DNA of 64,000 nucleotides, taken from NCBI GenBank assembly GCA_025934695.1, contig JAICWS010000002.1:62001-126000 (forward strand), in the 5' to 3' direction. How positions within the stretch are numbered: position 1 is the stretch's first letter; the number at the start of each line of letters is the position of its first letter. The notes below the pieces were generated by a model that made no database searches, had not been told where the DNA came from, and saw only the letters and a list, made by a program, of their open reading frames with translations. This stretch comes from Alphaproteobacteria bacterium (lineage in GTDB: Bacteria > Pseudomonadota > Alphaproteobacteria > Micavibrionales > UBA2020). The position numbers and the translations under genes are program-made. Below, in pieces: positions 52,391-63,642 of this stretch.

Positions 52391-54688
52391 TTAAGGGGCG
52401 GGCGGACGGAAGGTCTGTGACGGGAACGGCTTGGGCGCCGGCGCCGGACGGCGCTGCATTTCCTCGACGATCAGGCGCGCGGCATATTCGCGCTTGAGCT
52501 TGGCGGCGGTGTCGAGCGCCGTCTCCCCGTCCGCGTTTGCGGCGTAGATGTCCGCGCCCTTGGACAGGAGCAGCAGGATCGTATTGTCCTTGCCCGCGCG
52601 CACGGCCACATGCAGCGGCGTATCACCGTTCGCCGCCACGGCGTTTACATCGGCGCCCGCCTCGATAATCTTCTCGGCATGGCCGCGCTCATCGCGCGTG
52701 GCGGCATAATGCAGGATCGTCCAGCCGTTCTTGTCCCGGTGTTTGTCCGCCGGAATACCCTGCTGCTTCATGCCGTCAAGCAACAGGCCGGTGACCCAGT
52801 CGTTGCCCTGAAGGACGGCCAGGTGCAGCGGCGTCAGCCCGTGTTCGCCTTCGCGGGACGGGTCGGCCCCTTGCGCCAGCAGCTTCTCGATCGAAATATT
52901 CTGGCCATGTTTGGCCGCGACATGCAGCAGCGTGTCGCCGTTCCTGGCAGGGAGGTTCCAGTCCATCTTGTCGCCGAGGATATCCTTAAAGGTGTCGATG
53001 ACCTCGGGATTATAGCTCTGCTCGACCGCGCGGTGCAGCGGCGTCATGCCTTCCCAGTCGTAGGCCTTGGGGTCGGCGCCCGCCTTCAGCAGCGCTTCCG
53101 CCGTATCTTTTTTGTCTTTCTTGCAGGCATGGTGCAGGGGCGTGCGGTCGCGCCCGTCCTTCATGTCGACATCGGTACCGGGGCGCTTCAGCAGCGTCTC
53201 GACGATCTCGGCATTGCCGCCGCGCGCCGCGAAATGCAGCACGCCGCGCTTGTAGCTGTCGGAACGCGACAGGTCGGCGCCGTGGTCCTTGAGAAATTTC
53301 GCAGCCTCCATCTGTCCGCTCTCCAGCGCCGCCATCAGGGGCGTGAGCCCGGCGCGTGTGCGGTCGGTCTGGTCGATGCGCGCATGACGCGCGACCAGCA
53401 TCTTCAGCGTGTCCATCTTGCCGGCGCGCGCGGCGATGTGGAGGGGCGAGGCCTGCATCGCCACATGCGGCGACAGGTTCGCGTCGGCGCCTGCGGTCAG
53501 CAGCAGGCCGATGATCTCGTCGTGCGTTCCGGCGGCGGTGCCGTAGCCGTAGGCATAGCCGTAATGGTCCAGCACGGCGTCGAGCGGGCGGCGGCCGTAG
53601 CTGTTGGTCGTGTTCGGATCCGCGCCGAGTTCGAGCAGCGCCTTCACCTTGTCGCGGTCGACATTCTCGCAGGCGGCGCAGAGCGCCGTTTGCCCTTGCG
53701 CGTTCTTCGCCTCGATGTCGACGCCCGCTTCAAACAGCAGCGCCAGCATCGGGCGAAAGTTTTTCGTCGCAATGGCGTGCACGAGGTGCTGGTGATTATA
53801 TCCCGCGGGCGGGCATTTTTCGACGTCGGCGCCCAAGCGGATCAGCAGTTGCGCGCACTCGAAGTTGCCCTGCTCGACCGCGATGAACAGGGGATTGCGT
53901 TTCTGGTGGTCTTTCGCATTGACGTCGCCGCCCGCGCCGATGATCTTTTCCGCGATCTCGGGCTGATTGGCGCTGACCGCTTCCATGAGCGGCGTGAAAC
54001 CCTGGCTATAGGTTTGGAATTCGTTGATCGTGCGGCGCACCTCGGGATGCTTCAGAAGTTCTTGCGCCCCTTCCGCGAAACCCGCGGCCGCCGCCGCGTG
54101 CAGCGGCGTGCGGATGTCGGTGTTGCGGCGCAAGGGATCGGCACCCAGTTCAATGAGCTTTTGCAGGGACGCGGCGTTCTTCGCTTCCACAGCGGCGAAC
54201 AGCGGCGTACGTCCGAGACTGTCCTGCGCGTTGATATCCGCGCCGGTGCGCACGAAATATTCGATAAGGTCGAGACGGCCCTTTTCCGCCGCCAGATGCA
54301 GCGGCGTGCGCCTGCTTTCCGGCGCGGGATCGGGCCTGGCGCCCAGCGATTTCAGTTTCGCGATGAAGTCGGCATCGCAATTCTGCTCGATCGCCCAGTC
54401 CAAGGGCGTGCGCTTCGCATCATCCATGATATTCAGCGACGCGCCTTTCCCGGCCAGAAGCTCGACCAGGTCCAGGCGGCGGCGCGTGATCGCCTCGAAC
54501 AGGGCAGTCTGCCCCTGGTTGTCGGGCTGGTCGGGTTTCGCGCCTACGCGCAGCAGCTTGGCCAGCCCCGGCTTGTCGTTCTTCTCGACCGCGAGATGCA
54601 GCGCGGTGCGGCCCAGCTTGTCCAGCGGGGCGTTGATGCCGGATCCACGGCGGGCGGCGTCATTGAACTCGTCGGGGTAGGGGTACAT
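52391..54688 (-). CDS. Large ankyrin protein, about 21 repeats
   Basis: A 765-aa protein built from about 21 consecutive ankyrin repeats from residue 20 to the end, for example LGRTALHLAVEKNDKPGLAK, SRRTPLHLAAEKGRLDLIEY, NGDTPLHVAVRAGKDNTILL. Such an array would form a long superhelical spring. One repeat has a Tyr/Gly-rich loop insertion (GYAYGYGTAAGTHDEI). The C terminus is Pro-rich (RPAPAPKPFPSQTFRPPAP). No signal peptide or TM. ATG 54688 chosen; a GTG lies directly before it. A 49-aa gene ends four bases upstream and an exported protein follows 11 bases downstream, suggesting one transcript. Confidence 0.92.
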   Translation of the reverse strand: MYPYPDEFNDAARRGSGINAPLDKLGRTALHLAVEKNDKPGLAKLLRVGAKPDQPDNQGQTALFEAITRRRLDLVELLAGKGASLNIMDDAKRTPLDWAIEQNCDADFIAKLKSLGARPDPAPESRRTPLHLAAEKGRLDLIEYFVRTGADINAQDSLGRTPLFAAVEAKNAASLQKLIELGADPLRRNTDIRTPLHAAAAAGFAEGAQELLKHPEVRRTINEFQTYSQGFTPLMEAVSANQPEIAEKIIGAGGDVNAKDHQKRNPLFIAVEQGNFECAQLLIRLGADVEKCPPAGYNHQHLVHAIATKNFRPMLALLFEAGVDIEAKNAQGQTALCAACENVDRDKVKALLELGADPNTTNSYGRRPLDAVLDHYGYAYGYGTAAGTHDEIIGLLLTAGADANLSPHVAMQASPLHIAARAGKMDTLKMLVARHARIDQTDRTRAGLTPLMAALESGQMEAAKFLKDHGADLSRSDSYKRGVLHFAARGGNAEIVETLLKRPGTDVDMKDGRDRTPLHHACKKDKKDTAEALLKAGADPKAYDWEGMTPLHRAVEQSYNPEVIDTFKDILGDKMDWNLPARNGDTLLHVAAKHGQNISIEKLLAQGADPSREGEHGLTPLHLAVLQGNDWVTGLLLDGMKQQGIPADKHRDKNGWTILHYAATRDERGHAEKIIEAGADVNAVAANGDTPLHVAVRAGKDNTILLLLSKGADIYAANADGETALDTAAKLKREYAARLIVEEMQRRPAPAPKPFPSQTFRPPAP

Positions 54689-54692
54689 CACG

Positions 54693-54842
54693 TCAGCGGC
54701 GCTTTCCGGTCAGTTTGTCGAAGGTCAGGGTTTTGTCTTTGGCCGGCATCACGAAATCGAGAATGCGGTAGACGACTTCGGTCATGACGCGCGCGCGAAG
54801 CTTCGCGTCGACCTGCGGGAATGATTGCCTCAAGGGTCTCAA
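54693..54842 (-). CDS. 49-aa small protein upstream of the large ankyrin gene
   Basis: A short frame with a near-ideal AAGGAG 7 bases before a TTG start at 54842, product MRPLRQSFPQVDAKLRARVM then TEVVYRILDFVMPAKDKTLT, ending FDKLTGKRR. Its stop is four bases before the ankyrin ATG, which favours coupling. It might instead be a leader peptide. A TTGACC box about 54930 could be the -35 of its promoter, but no good -10 is seen. Confidence 0.5.
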   Translation of the reverse strand: MRPLRQSFPQVDAKLRARVMTEVVYRILDFVMPAKDKTLTFDKLTGKRR

Positions 54843-55027
54843 ATCGTTTCTCCTTGGAAAAAGAACCGGCGTGAAAAGAACAGCGATGGGATATGCAAGA
54901 TTCTTGACATATAGCGCCGCAGGGGTCAACCCTCGCACTTTAAAAATAACGGGTACAAGTTGTCATAGTGAAACATGTGAGGGCTTTTCCGGAACGCGGG
55001 AAAAGGACAGCGGAGGAAAAGAGAGCG

Positions 55028-55726
55028 TTACTGGTTCTGCGCCGGAGCCTTGGCCGCTTCCATCTTCCAGCTTTCGATCGCCATGCCGTCGACGCCCTGG
55101 TTCGGGGGCACGCGTCCCAGCTGCATCGTCAGCTTAAAGGCGCCGCCAGCGACGGGATCCTGGCTGCCGTCCGCGTTAGAGTGAAGGAAGGTGACCATGA
55201 GCGGCAGCTCGACGAGCCAGTGATAGCTTCCGGCCACAGCGCCGCTGTTCAGGATAATCGAGTCGCCGTTGACGATCGTGGTGACCGAATAGCCCTGGCC
55301 CTTGACCATGTCGATCAGCTTCGAGTCATTCAGATAGGCGTAGTATTGCTGCAGGCCTGCCTGGGTGAAGTCCTTCTGGGTACTCTTCAGCTTGTTGTCG
55401 ACTTCCGTGTTGTCGCCCTTGAACGACAGCACTTCGGTCGAGCGCTGCTGCGACCAGGACAGGATCTCTTCCTGCGTCCGGTTGGGATTCTTGAGGTCGC
55501 TTTCCTCGCCGGAATAGGGGTTATAGCTGGTCCAGTCGCCGCCCTGTTGCGCGGGCACCGCAGCAGGGGCGGGCGCGGGGGTGGGAACGGCAGCAGCGGG
55601 AGGAGCGGGAGGAGCGGTCGCAGGGGCGGGAGCCGCGGCGGGCGCTGCCGTCGGCGTCTGCGCGAAAGCGGCGGCGGTATAAAGCAGCGCGGCAAGGCTT
55701 AAGCCCGCCAGCCAAAATCGTTTCAT
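55028..55726 (-). CDS. DotI/IcmL-like periplasmic protein
   Basis: A 232-aa exported protein. Signal peptide MKRFWLAGLSLAALLYTAAA with cleavage near AFAQ, a Pro/Ala linker (24-60), then a domain that resembles the periplasmic part of DotI/IcmL of type IVB secretion systems: EEILSWSQQRSTEVLSFKGD, DFTQAGLQQYYAYLNDSKLI, GSYHWLVELPLMVTF and LGRVPPNQGVDGMAIESW (compare L-S-W-A, Y-F-T-x-x-G-W, Y-x-W-x-x-x-x-P-L-x-V and R-V-P-x-x-x-x-x-G-I-x-I-x-x-x in DotI). Unlike DotI it has a cleavable signal in place of an inner-membrane anchor. No other dot/icm gene is in the window. It stands alone upstream of acnA. Confidence 0.75.
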   Translation of the reverse strand: MKRFWLAGLSLAALLYTAAAFAQTPTAAPAAAPAPATAPPAPPAAAVPTPAPAPAAVPAQQGGDWTSYNPYSGEESDLKNPNRTQEEILSWSQQRSTEVLSFKGDNTEVDNKLKSTQKDFTQAGLQQYYAYLNDSKLIDMVKGQGYSVTTIVNGDSIILNSGAVAGSYHWLVELPLMVTFLHSNADGSQDPVAGGAFKLTMQLGRVPPNQGVDGMAIESWKMEAAKAPAQNQ

Positions 55727-55772
55727 CGTCGTCTTCCTTTCCCCTTAGCGAAAAGCCGTGCGGCTGCCCTTT

Positions 55773-58469
<2,697 letters not shown>

Positions 58470-58576
58470 GTCGTAGTCTCCCTCTTTCCAGGCGGTTACT
58501 TGAATTGTCAAAGGCAGCTTGCCTGGTATATAGTCTGCCTGTTTAAAAATCAGGCCTGCTCATCATAGGCGAAACC

Positions 58577-59218
58577 GTGAACGCTTCAAACCCGCTTTTT
58601 GTGCTGCAAAATATCGCTTGCGCGCGCGGCGGGAGGCTGCTTTTCCAAAATTTATCCTGTGCGCTCGGGCGCGGCGACGTGCTGCATCTTTCGGGTCCGA
58701 ACGGCGCCGGGAAGACAAGCCTGTTACGGATAATGGCGGGCGCGCTTCCGCCTGTGGAAGGCGAACTGCTCTGGGACGGAAAGAAGATTTTGGAAAATGG
58801 CGCGGGCGAGCATGCGAAACGTTTTGGCTATCTTCCGCCTGAAGATCGCAGTCTCAAGATTCTGGAAACGGCGAATGAAAACCTGCAGTTCTGGGCGGCC
58901 CTCGACGGCCAGCCGGGGGATTGCGCGCATGCGCTCGCGCGCCTGGGCCTGTCCGCGCAGAAGGACGTGCCGGTGCGCCGCCTCTCGGCGGGGCAGCGCC
59001 GGCGCCTCAGCCTCGCGCGGGTCGTCTCCAGCGGGCGGGTCCTGTGGCTTCTCGATGAACCTTTTAACGGCCTCGATGCCGGGTCGCTGGGGCTCTTCCG
59101 CCGTGCGCTGAACGATCATGCAGCAGCAGGCGGCATCGCTGTCATCGCCAGCCACCATCCGGTCGATCCGCCGAAAGCGGGTGCCCTGCGGCGCATCGAA
59201 CTGGGCGGTGCCGCATGA
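58577..59218 (+). CDS. ccmA: Heme exporter ATPase CcmA
   Basis: ATPase of the CcmABCD complex, which releases holo-CcmE in System I cytochrome c maturation. The 213-aa product has Walker A LSGPNGAGKTSLLRIMAG, the Q-loop region FGYLPPEDRSLK, signature RRLSAGQRRRLSLAR, Walker B VLWLLDEPFNGLD and the switch His in IASHHPVDP. GTG start at 58577; the operon head is divergent from acnA, with a 107-base gap between them. First of eight overlapping genes. Confidence 0.95.
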   Translation: MNASNPLFVLQNIACARGGRLLFQNLSCALGRGDVLHLSGPNGAGKTSLLRIMAGALPPVEGELLWDGKKILENGAGEHAKRFGYLPPEDRSLKILETANENLQFWAALDGQPGDCAHALARLGLSAQKDVPVRRLSAGQRRRLSLARVVSSGRVLWLLDEPFNGLDAGSLGLFRRALNDHAAAGGIAVIASHHPVDPPKAGALRRIELGGAA

Positions 59219-59889
59219 CAGCGCGCTATTTCGCTCTCGTGCGGCGCGACCTGCGCCTGATGGCGCAGCGTGGCTCCGAGGCCATGGCGACGCTGCTTTT
59301 CTTCGTGACGGTGGCCTGTTTGTTCGCGATCGCCCTCAGCGCGAACCAGAATTTGCTGGTGCTGGCGGCGCCGGGCGTGCTGTGGATTTCAGCGCTGCTC
59401 GCCGCGTTGCTGGCGCTGGACGCCGTCTACATACGCGATTTCGAAGACGGCACGCTCGATCTGCTGCTGATGTCGCCTTTGAGCGTGCCCGGCATCGCGG
59501 GCGCGAAAATGCTCTCACACTGGCTGCTCTCAGGCATCGGCCTTGTCGCCGCCAGTCTGCTCGTCGCGCCGATGATGGGTACGCCGCTCGCCGTGACGGG
59601 CATCATGGCGGTTTCGCTAAGCTTCGGCACCCTGTACATGAGTCTGCTCGGCGGCGTCGCGGCGTCGCTGACGCTGGGCGCGCGGCGCTCGGGGCTGCTG
59701 CTGGCCGTCCTCGTGCTGCCGCTACTGGTTCCGATGCTGATTCTCGGTGTTTTAACGGCGGAAGCCGCCCTTGCGGCGCTCCCCTATAAGGCTTATCTTC
59801 TGCTTCAACTGGCGATGGTCATCGCCGCGCTGGGCCTGGCACCCGCGGCGGCCGGCGCCTTTCTCAACATGCACCTGAGGTCGTCTTGA
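59215..59889 (+). CDS. ccmB: Heme exporter membrane protein CcmB
   Basis: A 224-aa six-TM partner of CcmA. N-terminal FALVRRDLRLMAQRGSEAMA is typical (R-D-L-x-L), then DFEDGTLDLLLMSPLSVPGI and the G-x-x-x-S-L-T-L-G motif (GGVAASLTLGARRSGLLLAV) before the last two TMs. ATG overlaps the ccmA stop as ATGA. Confidence 0.95.
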   Translation: MTARYFALVRRDLRLMAQRGSEAMATLLFFVTVACLFAIALSANQNLLVLAAPGVLWISALLAALLALDAVYIRDFEDGTLDLLLMSPLSVPGIAGAKMLSHWLLSGIGLVAASLLVAPMMGTPLAVTGIMAVSLSFGTLYMSLLGGVAASLTLGARRSGLLLAVLVLPLLVPMLILGVLTAEAALAALPYKAYLLLQLAMVIAALGLAPAAAGAFLNMHLRSS

Positions 59890-60614
59890 ACACCGCCGCC
59901 GTTTTAAGCCGCTATGCCAATCCCGGGCGCTTCCTGGCACTCGTGGCGTGGCTGTTGCCGGTGTCGTCGGTCATCGCGACGCTGGCGCTGCTTTGCGGCG
60001 TCTATGCGGCCTTCTTCGCCTCGCCGCCTGATTACCAGCAGGGTGAAACCGTGCGCATCATGTACATCCATGTGCCCGCCGCCTGGATGGCGCTGTTCGT
60101 CTACAGCACGATGGCGGTGGCGGCGCTGGTGGGCCTCGTGTGGAAACACATATTGGCCGAGCTCTATGCAAAGGCCGTGGCGCCCATCGGCGCCGCTTTC
60201 ACTTTCATCTGCCTCACGACCGGCTCGCTCTGGGGCCGTCCGATGTGGGGCACCTGGTGGGTGTGGGACGCCAGGCTCACGTCTGTCCTGATCCTGTTTT
60301 TTCTTTATATCGGTTACATGGCCCTCGTCGACGCTTTCGACGACGAGCAGCGCGGGCTCAATGCCGGCGCGGGGTTGCTGCTGATCGGCTTCGTCAATAT
60401 CCCGATCATCAAATTCTCGGTGGACTGGTTCAATACGCTGCACCAGCCGGCCAGCGTCATGCGCCTGGGCGCGCCCACGATTGATCACGCCATGCTGGTG
60501 CCGCTGCTGCTGATGGCGCTGGGGTTCAACGCCTTGTTCGTGGCGCTCGCCTGCCTGCGCCTGCGCACCGAGATCAGCCTGCGCAAGAAACGTTCGCGGG
60601 AATTTCCGGCATGA
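59886..60614 (+). CDS. ccmC: Heme handling membrane protein CcmC
   Basis: A 242-aa six-TM protein that presents heme to CcmE. The tryptophan-rich WWD motif reads GRPMWGTWWVWDARLTS, flanked by His residues in MYIHVPAAWMAL and WFNTLHQPASVMR that ligate heme. TTG start at 59886 overlaps the ccmB stop as TTGA. Confidence 0.95.
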   Translation: MNTAAVLSRYANPGRFLALVAWLLPVSSVIATLALLCGVYAAFFASPPDYQQGETVRIMYIHVPAAWMALFVYSTMAVAALVGLVWKHILAELYAKAVAPIGAAFTFICLTTGSLWGRPMWGTWWVWDARLTSVLILFFLYIGYMALVDAFDDEQRGLNAGAGLLLIGFVNIPIIKFSVDWFNTLHQPASVMRLGAPTIDHAMLVPLLLMALGFNALFVALACLRLRTEISLRKKRSREFPA

Positions 60615-60727
60615 AGGACTACACGCTTTACATCGCCGCCGCCTATATCCTGACCGCGCTCGTCCTGGGAGGGCTCGTGCTGCAAAGCCTCTTGAGGGCG
60701 CGCGCGGCCGGACGTGACGATGCGTAG
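60611..60727 (+). CDS. ccmD: Small membrane protein CcmD
   Basis: A 38-aa single-TM protein, MKDYTLYIAAAYILTALVLG then a basic end (LLRARAAGRDDA). CcmD proteins are small, Y-rich at the start and required for release of heme-loaded CcmE from CcmABC. ATG overlaps the ccmC stop, and ccmE starts before its own stop, as expected in this operon. Confidence 0.9.
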   Translation: MKDYTLYIAAAYILTALVLGGLVLQSLLRARAAGRDDA

Positions 60728-61181
60728 CAGGCGCCGCCTTTATTTCATTCTTTTCGTGATGGGCTGTATCTTCACGGCGGCGGGCATTTCCCTCTACAGC
60801 CTGCGTCAGGCGGTGTCGTATTTTTATATGCCGCATGAGGTGAAGGACTTCGAGGCGCAACACAGCGCCGTGACCGCGCCCGGCCATGTGTTTCGCATCG
60901 GCGGTCTCGTCGAAAAAGGCACGCTCACCAAGCCCGATAAAAACCTCACGCTGCAATTCACCGTAACCGACACCGTCGCCGAGCAGCGTGTCCAGTACAC
61001 GGGCATCCTGCCCGACCTGTTCCGCGAAGGGCAGGGCGTGGTCGCGACGGGGAGCCTCGACGACAAGGGCCTGTTTATCGCCACGCAGCTGCTCGCCAAG
61101 CACGACGAAAAATACATGCCGCCCGAAGTCGCGAAGGGACTCAAAAAACTCCACGCCGACATGAAGGGGGCAGCGCCGTGA
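60720..61181 (+). CDS. ccmE: Heme chaperone CcmE
   Basis: A 153-aa inner-membrane-anchored periplasmic protein that binds heme covalently. Basic N terminus, one TM (about 8-29), then the OB-fold with GHVFRIGGLVEKGT, VQYTGILPDLFREGQGVVA and the heme-binding His128 in AKHDEKYMPPEV (H-x-x-x-Y). ATG 60720 chosen; a GTG two codons earlier is possible. It overlaps ccmD by 8 bases. Confidence 0.95.
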   Translation: MRSRRRLYFILFVMGCIFTAAGISLYSLRQAVSYFYMPHEVKDFEAQHSAVTAPGHVFRIGGLVEKGTLTKPDKNLTLQFTVTDTVAEQRVQYTGILPDLFREGQGVVATGSLDDKGLFIATQLLAKHDEKYMPPEVAKGLKKLHADMKGAAP

Positions 61182-63109
61182 TCATCGAACTCGGCCATTT
61201 CGCCCTTATCCTCGCCCTCGTCATCGCGGGCGTGCAGTCGGTCGTCCCGATGCTGGGCGCCGCGCGCGGGAACGAAGCCTGGATGCGCCTCGGACGCCAG
61301 AGCGCCGTCTCGATGGCCGGGCTGATCTCGATCGCCTTCTTTGCGCTGATCCACGCCTATGCCCTGTCGGATTTCTCCGTCCTGAATGTCTACCAAAACA
61401 GCCATACGCTGAAGCCCGCCATGTACAAGATCGCGGGCGTCTGGAGCAATCACGAAGGCTCGATGCTGTTGTGGATCTGGATGCTGGCCTTCTGGGGCGC
61501 GGCTGTCGCGCGCTGGCGCAAAAACCTGCCGCTGGCCTTCCAGGCCCGGGTGATTTCGGTGCAGGGCATGATCGCTTTCGGCTTCATTCTTTTCATCCTT
61601 TTGACCTCAAACCCCTTCCTGCGCATCGATCCGCCGGCGGCGGAAGGGCTCGATATGAACCCGATCCTGCAGGACCCGCTGCTCGCCATCCATCCGCCGT
61701 TCCTTTACGCCGGTTATGTCGGCTTCTCGGTCTCCTTCTGTTTCGCGATCGCCGCGTTGATCGAAAAGAAGGTCGATGCCGAATGGGCGGCGTACCTGCG
61801 TCCCTGGGTTCTGGCCGCCTGGGTGGCACTGACCGTCGGCATCACGCTGGGCGCGAGCTGGGCTTACTACGAGCTTGGCTGGGGCGGTTTCTGGTTCTGG
61901 GATCCGGTGGAAAACGCGTCCCTGATGCCCTGGCTCGCGGGCACCGCGCTGCTGCATTCGGTCAGCGTGCTTGAAAAACGCGCGACGCTCAAAAGCTGGA
62001 CGATCTTCCTCGCCATCTTCGCTTTCAGCCTGTCATTGCTGGGCACCTTCCTGGTCCGCTCCGGCGTGCTGACCTCCGTTCATGCCTTCGCCGTCGATCC
62101 GGCGCGCGGCATCTTCATTCTCGTGCTGCTGGGCGGCGTGACGGGCGGGGCCTTGCTGCTTTACGCCTTGCGCGCGCCCTACATCACGATGGGCGGATCT
62201 TTCAAGCCCGTCAGCCGGGAAACCGCGCTGCTTCTCAACAACGTTTTCCTCTTCACCTTTGCCGCCACCGTCTTCATGGGGACGCTATATCCGGTTTTTT
62301 TGAGCGCGCTCGATGCCGGCAGCGTGTCGGTGGGCGCGCCTTACTATTCGGCGGCGCTGACGCCGCTGCTGATCCCTTTTGCCTTATTGATGGGCGTCGG
62401 CCCCGGCCTCAGCTGGAAAGAGGCGCAGCTGATGCCCGCGCTCAAGAAGCTGGCGGCGCCGATGGCGGCGACCCTCGTGCTGGTCTGCGTGATCTCGCTG
62501 CTGCCGCTGCCGGGGCGGCCTTTCACGTCCGTCATGTTCTTCATCGCGGGATGGGTGCTGTTCGCAACCGTCAATGAATTCCTGCGCAAGACGGGTTACC
62601 TGCGGTCCTGGCGGCACCTGCCGCGCTCTTTCTACGGCATGACGCTGGCGCACACCGGTTTCGCGCTGCTGCTGATCGGCGCGGTGACGACGACCTCCTG
62701 GGTCACGGAAAAAACCCTCTGGATGTCGCCGCGCGACCATGTCGACATCGGCGGTCATCAGGTCATGTTCCTCGGGACCGAGCCCGGCATTGGCGACAAC
62801 TATGATTACGACCGGGGGAATTTCTCCATCCCGGGCGCATCGCAACTCGATGATTTTATTTTCCTCAAGCCTGAAAAACGCTGGTATCCTGCGCCCGAAC
62901 GCATGACCAGCGAGACCGCGCTGCATCTGTTCGGCCTCGACATGCTGTATATCGTGCTCGGCGACCAGGACGAAAAGAATCCCAGCCGCTGGGTCGTGCG
63001 CCTCTATTATCATCCTTTCGTAGGCTTGCTGCTGGTGGGCGCCGCGCTGATCGCGCTGGGAGGCCTCACCGCCATGTCGGCCCGGCGCAGGGAGGAAGTG
63101 GCGAAATGA
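61178..63109 (+). CDS. ccmF: Cytochrome c heme lyase subunit CcmF
   Basis: A 643-aa polytopic protein that, with CcmH, ligates heme to apocytochrome c. The heme-facing WWD motif is GGFWFWDPVENASLMPW. Other marks are WSNHEGSMLLWIWML, NPFLRIDPPAAEGLDMNPIL, LQDPLLAIHPPFLYAGYVGF (His ligand), the periplasmic loop DHVDIGGHQVMFLG and YYHPFVGLLLVG near the end. GTG start overlaps the ccmE stop as GTGA. Confidence 0.96.
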   Translation: MIIELGHFALILALVIAGVQSVVPMLGAARGNEAWMRLGRQSAVSMAGLISIAFFALIHAYALSDFSVLNVYQNSHTLKPAMYKIAGVWSNHEGSMLLWIWMLAFWGAAVARWRKNLPLAFQARVISVQGMIAFGFILFILLTSNPFLRIDPPAAEGLDMNPILQDPLLAIHPPFLYAGYVGFSVSFCFAIAALIEKKVDAEWAAYLRPWVLAAWVALTVGITLGASWAYYELGWGGFWFWDPVENASLMPWLAGTALLHSVSVLEKRATLKSWTIFLAIFAFSLSLLGTFLVRSGVLTSVHAFAVDPARGIFILVLLGGVTGGALLLYALRAPYITMGGSFKPVSRETALLLNNVFLFTFAATVFMGTLYPVFLSALDAGSVSVGAPYYSAALTPLLIPFALLMGVGPGLSWKEAQLMPALKKLAAPMAATLVLVCVISLLPLPGRPFTSVMFFIAGWVLFATVNEFLRKTGYLRSWRHLPRSFYGMTLAHTGFALLLIGAVTTTSWVTEKTLWMSPRDHVDIGGHQVMFLGTEPGIGDNYDYDRGNFSIPGASQLDDFIFLKPEKRWYPAPERMTSETALHLFGLDMLYIVLGDQDEKNPSRWVVRLYYHPFVGLLLVGAALIALGGLTAMSARRREEVAK

Positions 63110-63642
63110 AAAACAAAGCCGCCTTTATCCCGCTCGGCTTCTTCGTCCTGCTTGTCGTGATCGTCGCAATCCCGCTGCTGAAGGGGACGGATCCGTCCGT
63201 CGTTCCCTCTGCCCTCGTGGGCAAGCCGGTGCCCTCCTTCGATCTTCCGCCCGCGCTCGCCGGCGTGCCCGGCGTCAGCGCCAAAGATGTCGTCAAAGGC
63301 CCGGTGCTGGTGAATTTTTTCGCCTCCTGGTGCCTCACCTGCGGGGCGGAGCATAAGTTGCTCGACCATATCGCCAAAAACGAGGGGGTGACCATCTACG
63401 GCATCGACTACAAGGATAAAAAGCCCGATATCGCCGCCTGGATCGGCAAACACGGCAATCCTTATAAGGCTGTCGGTTTCGATGCCGACGGACGCGTGGG
63501 CATCGACTGGGGCGTTTACGGCGTGCCGGAAACCTATATCATCTCGCCCGACGGCGTTATCGCACTCCGCTTCGTCGGCCCCATGACCGACGACGATTAC
63601 ATCAATACCGTCAAACCGCGGCTGGAGGCCTTGCGCAAATGA
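63106..63642 (+). CDS. ccmG: Thiol:disulfide interchange protein CcmG
   Basis: A 178-aa membrane-anchored thioredoxin-like reductant of apocytochrome cysteines. TM about 5-24, then PVPSFDLPPALAG, the active site FFASWCLTCGAEH (C-L-T-C, where C-P-T-C is usual), IYGIDYKDKKPDIAAW, GVPETYIISPDG and a C-terminal GPMTDDDY. ATG overlaps ccmF as ATGA. Confidence 0.94.
   Translation: MKNKAAFIPLGFFVLLVVIVAIPLLKGTDPSVVPSALVGKPVPSFDLPPALAGVPGVSAKDVVKGPVLVNFFASWCLTCGAEHKLLDHIAKNEGVTIYGIDYKDKKPDIAAWIGKHGNPYKAVGFDADGRVGIDWGVYGVPETYIISPDGVIALRFVGPMTDDDYINTVKPRLEALRK

Noticed and set aside
52610-54787. Long plus-strand open frame over the giant ankyrin gene
   Set aside because: The minus strand encodes about 21 textbook ankyrin repeats; the opposite frame has repeat periodicity only as a shadow of them.
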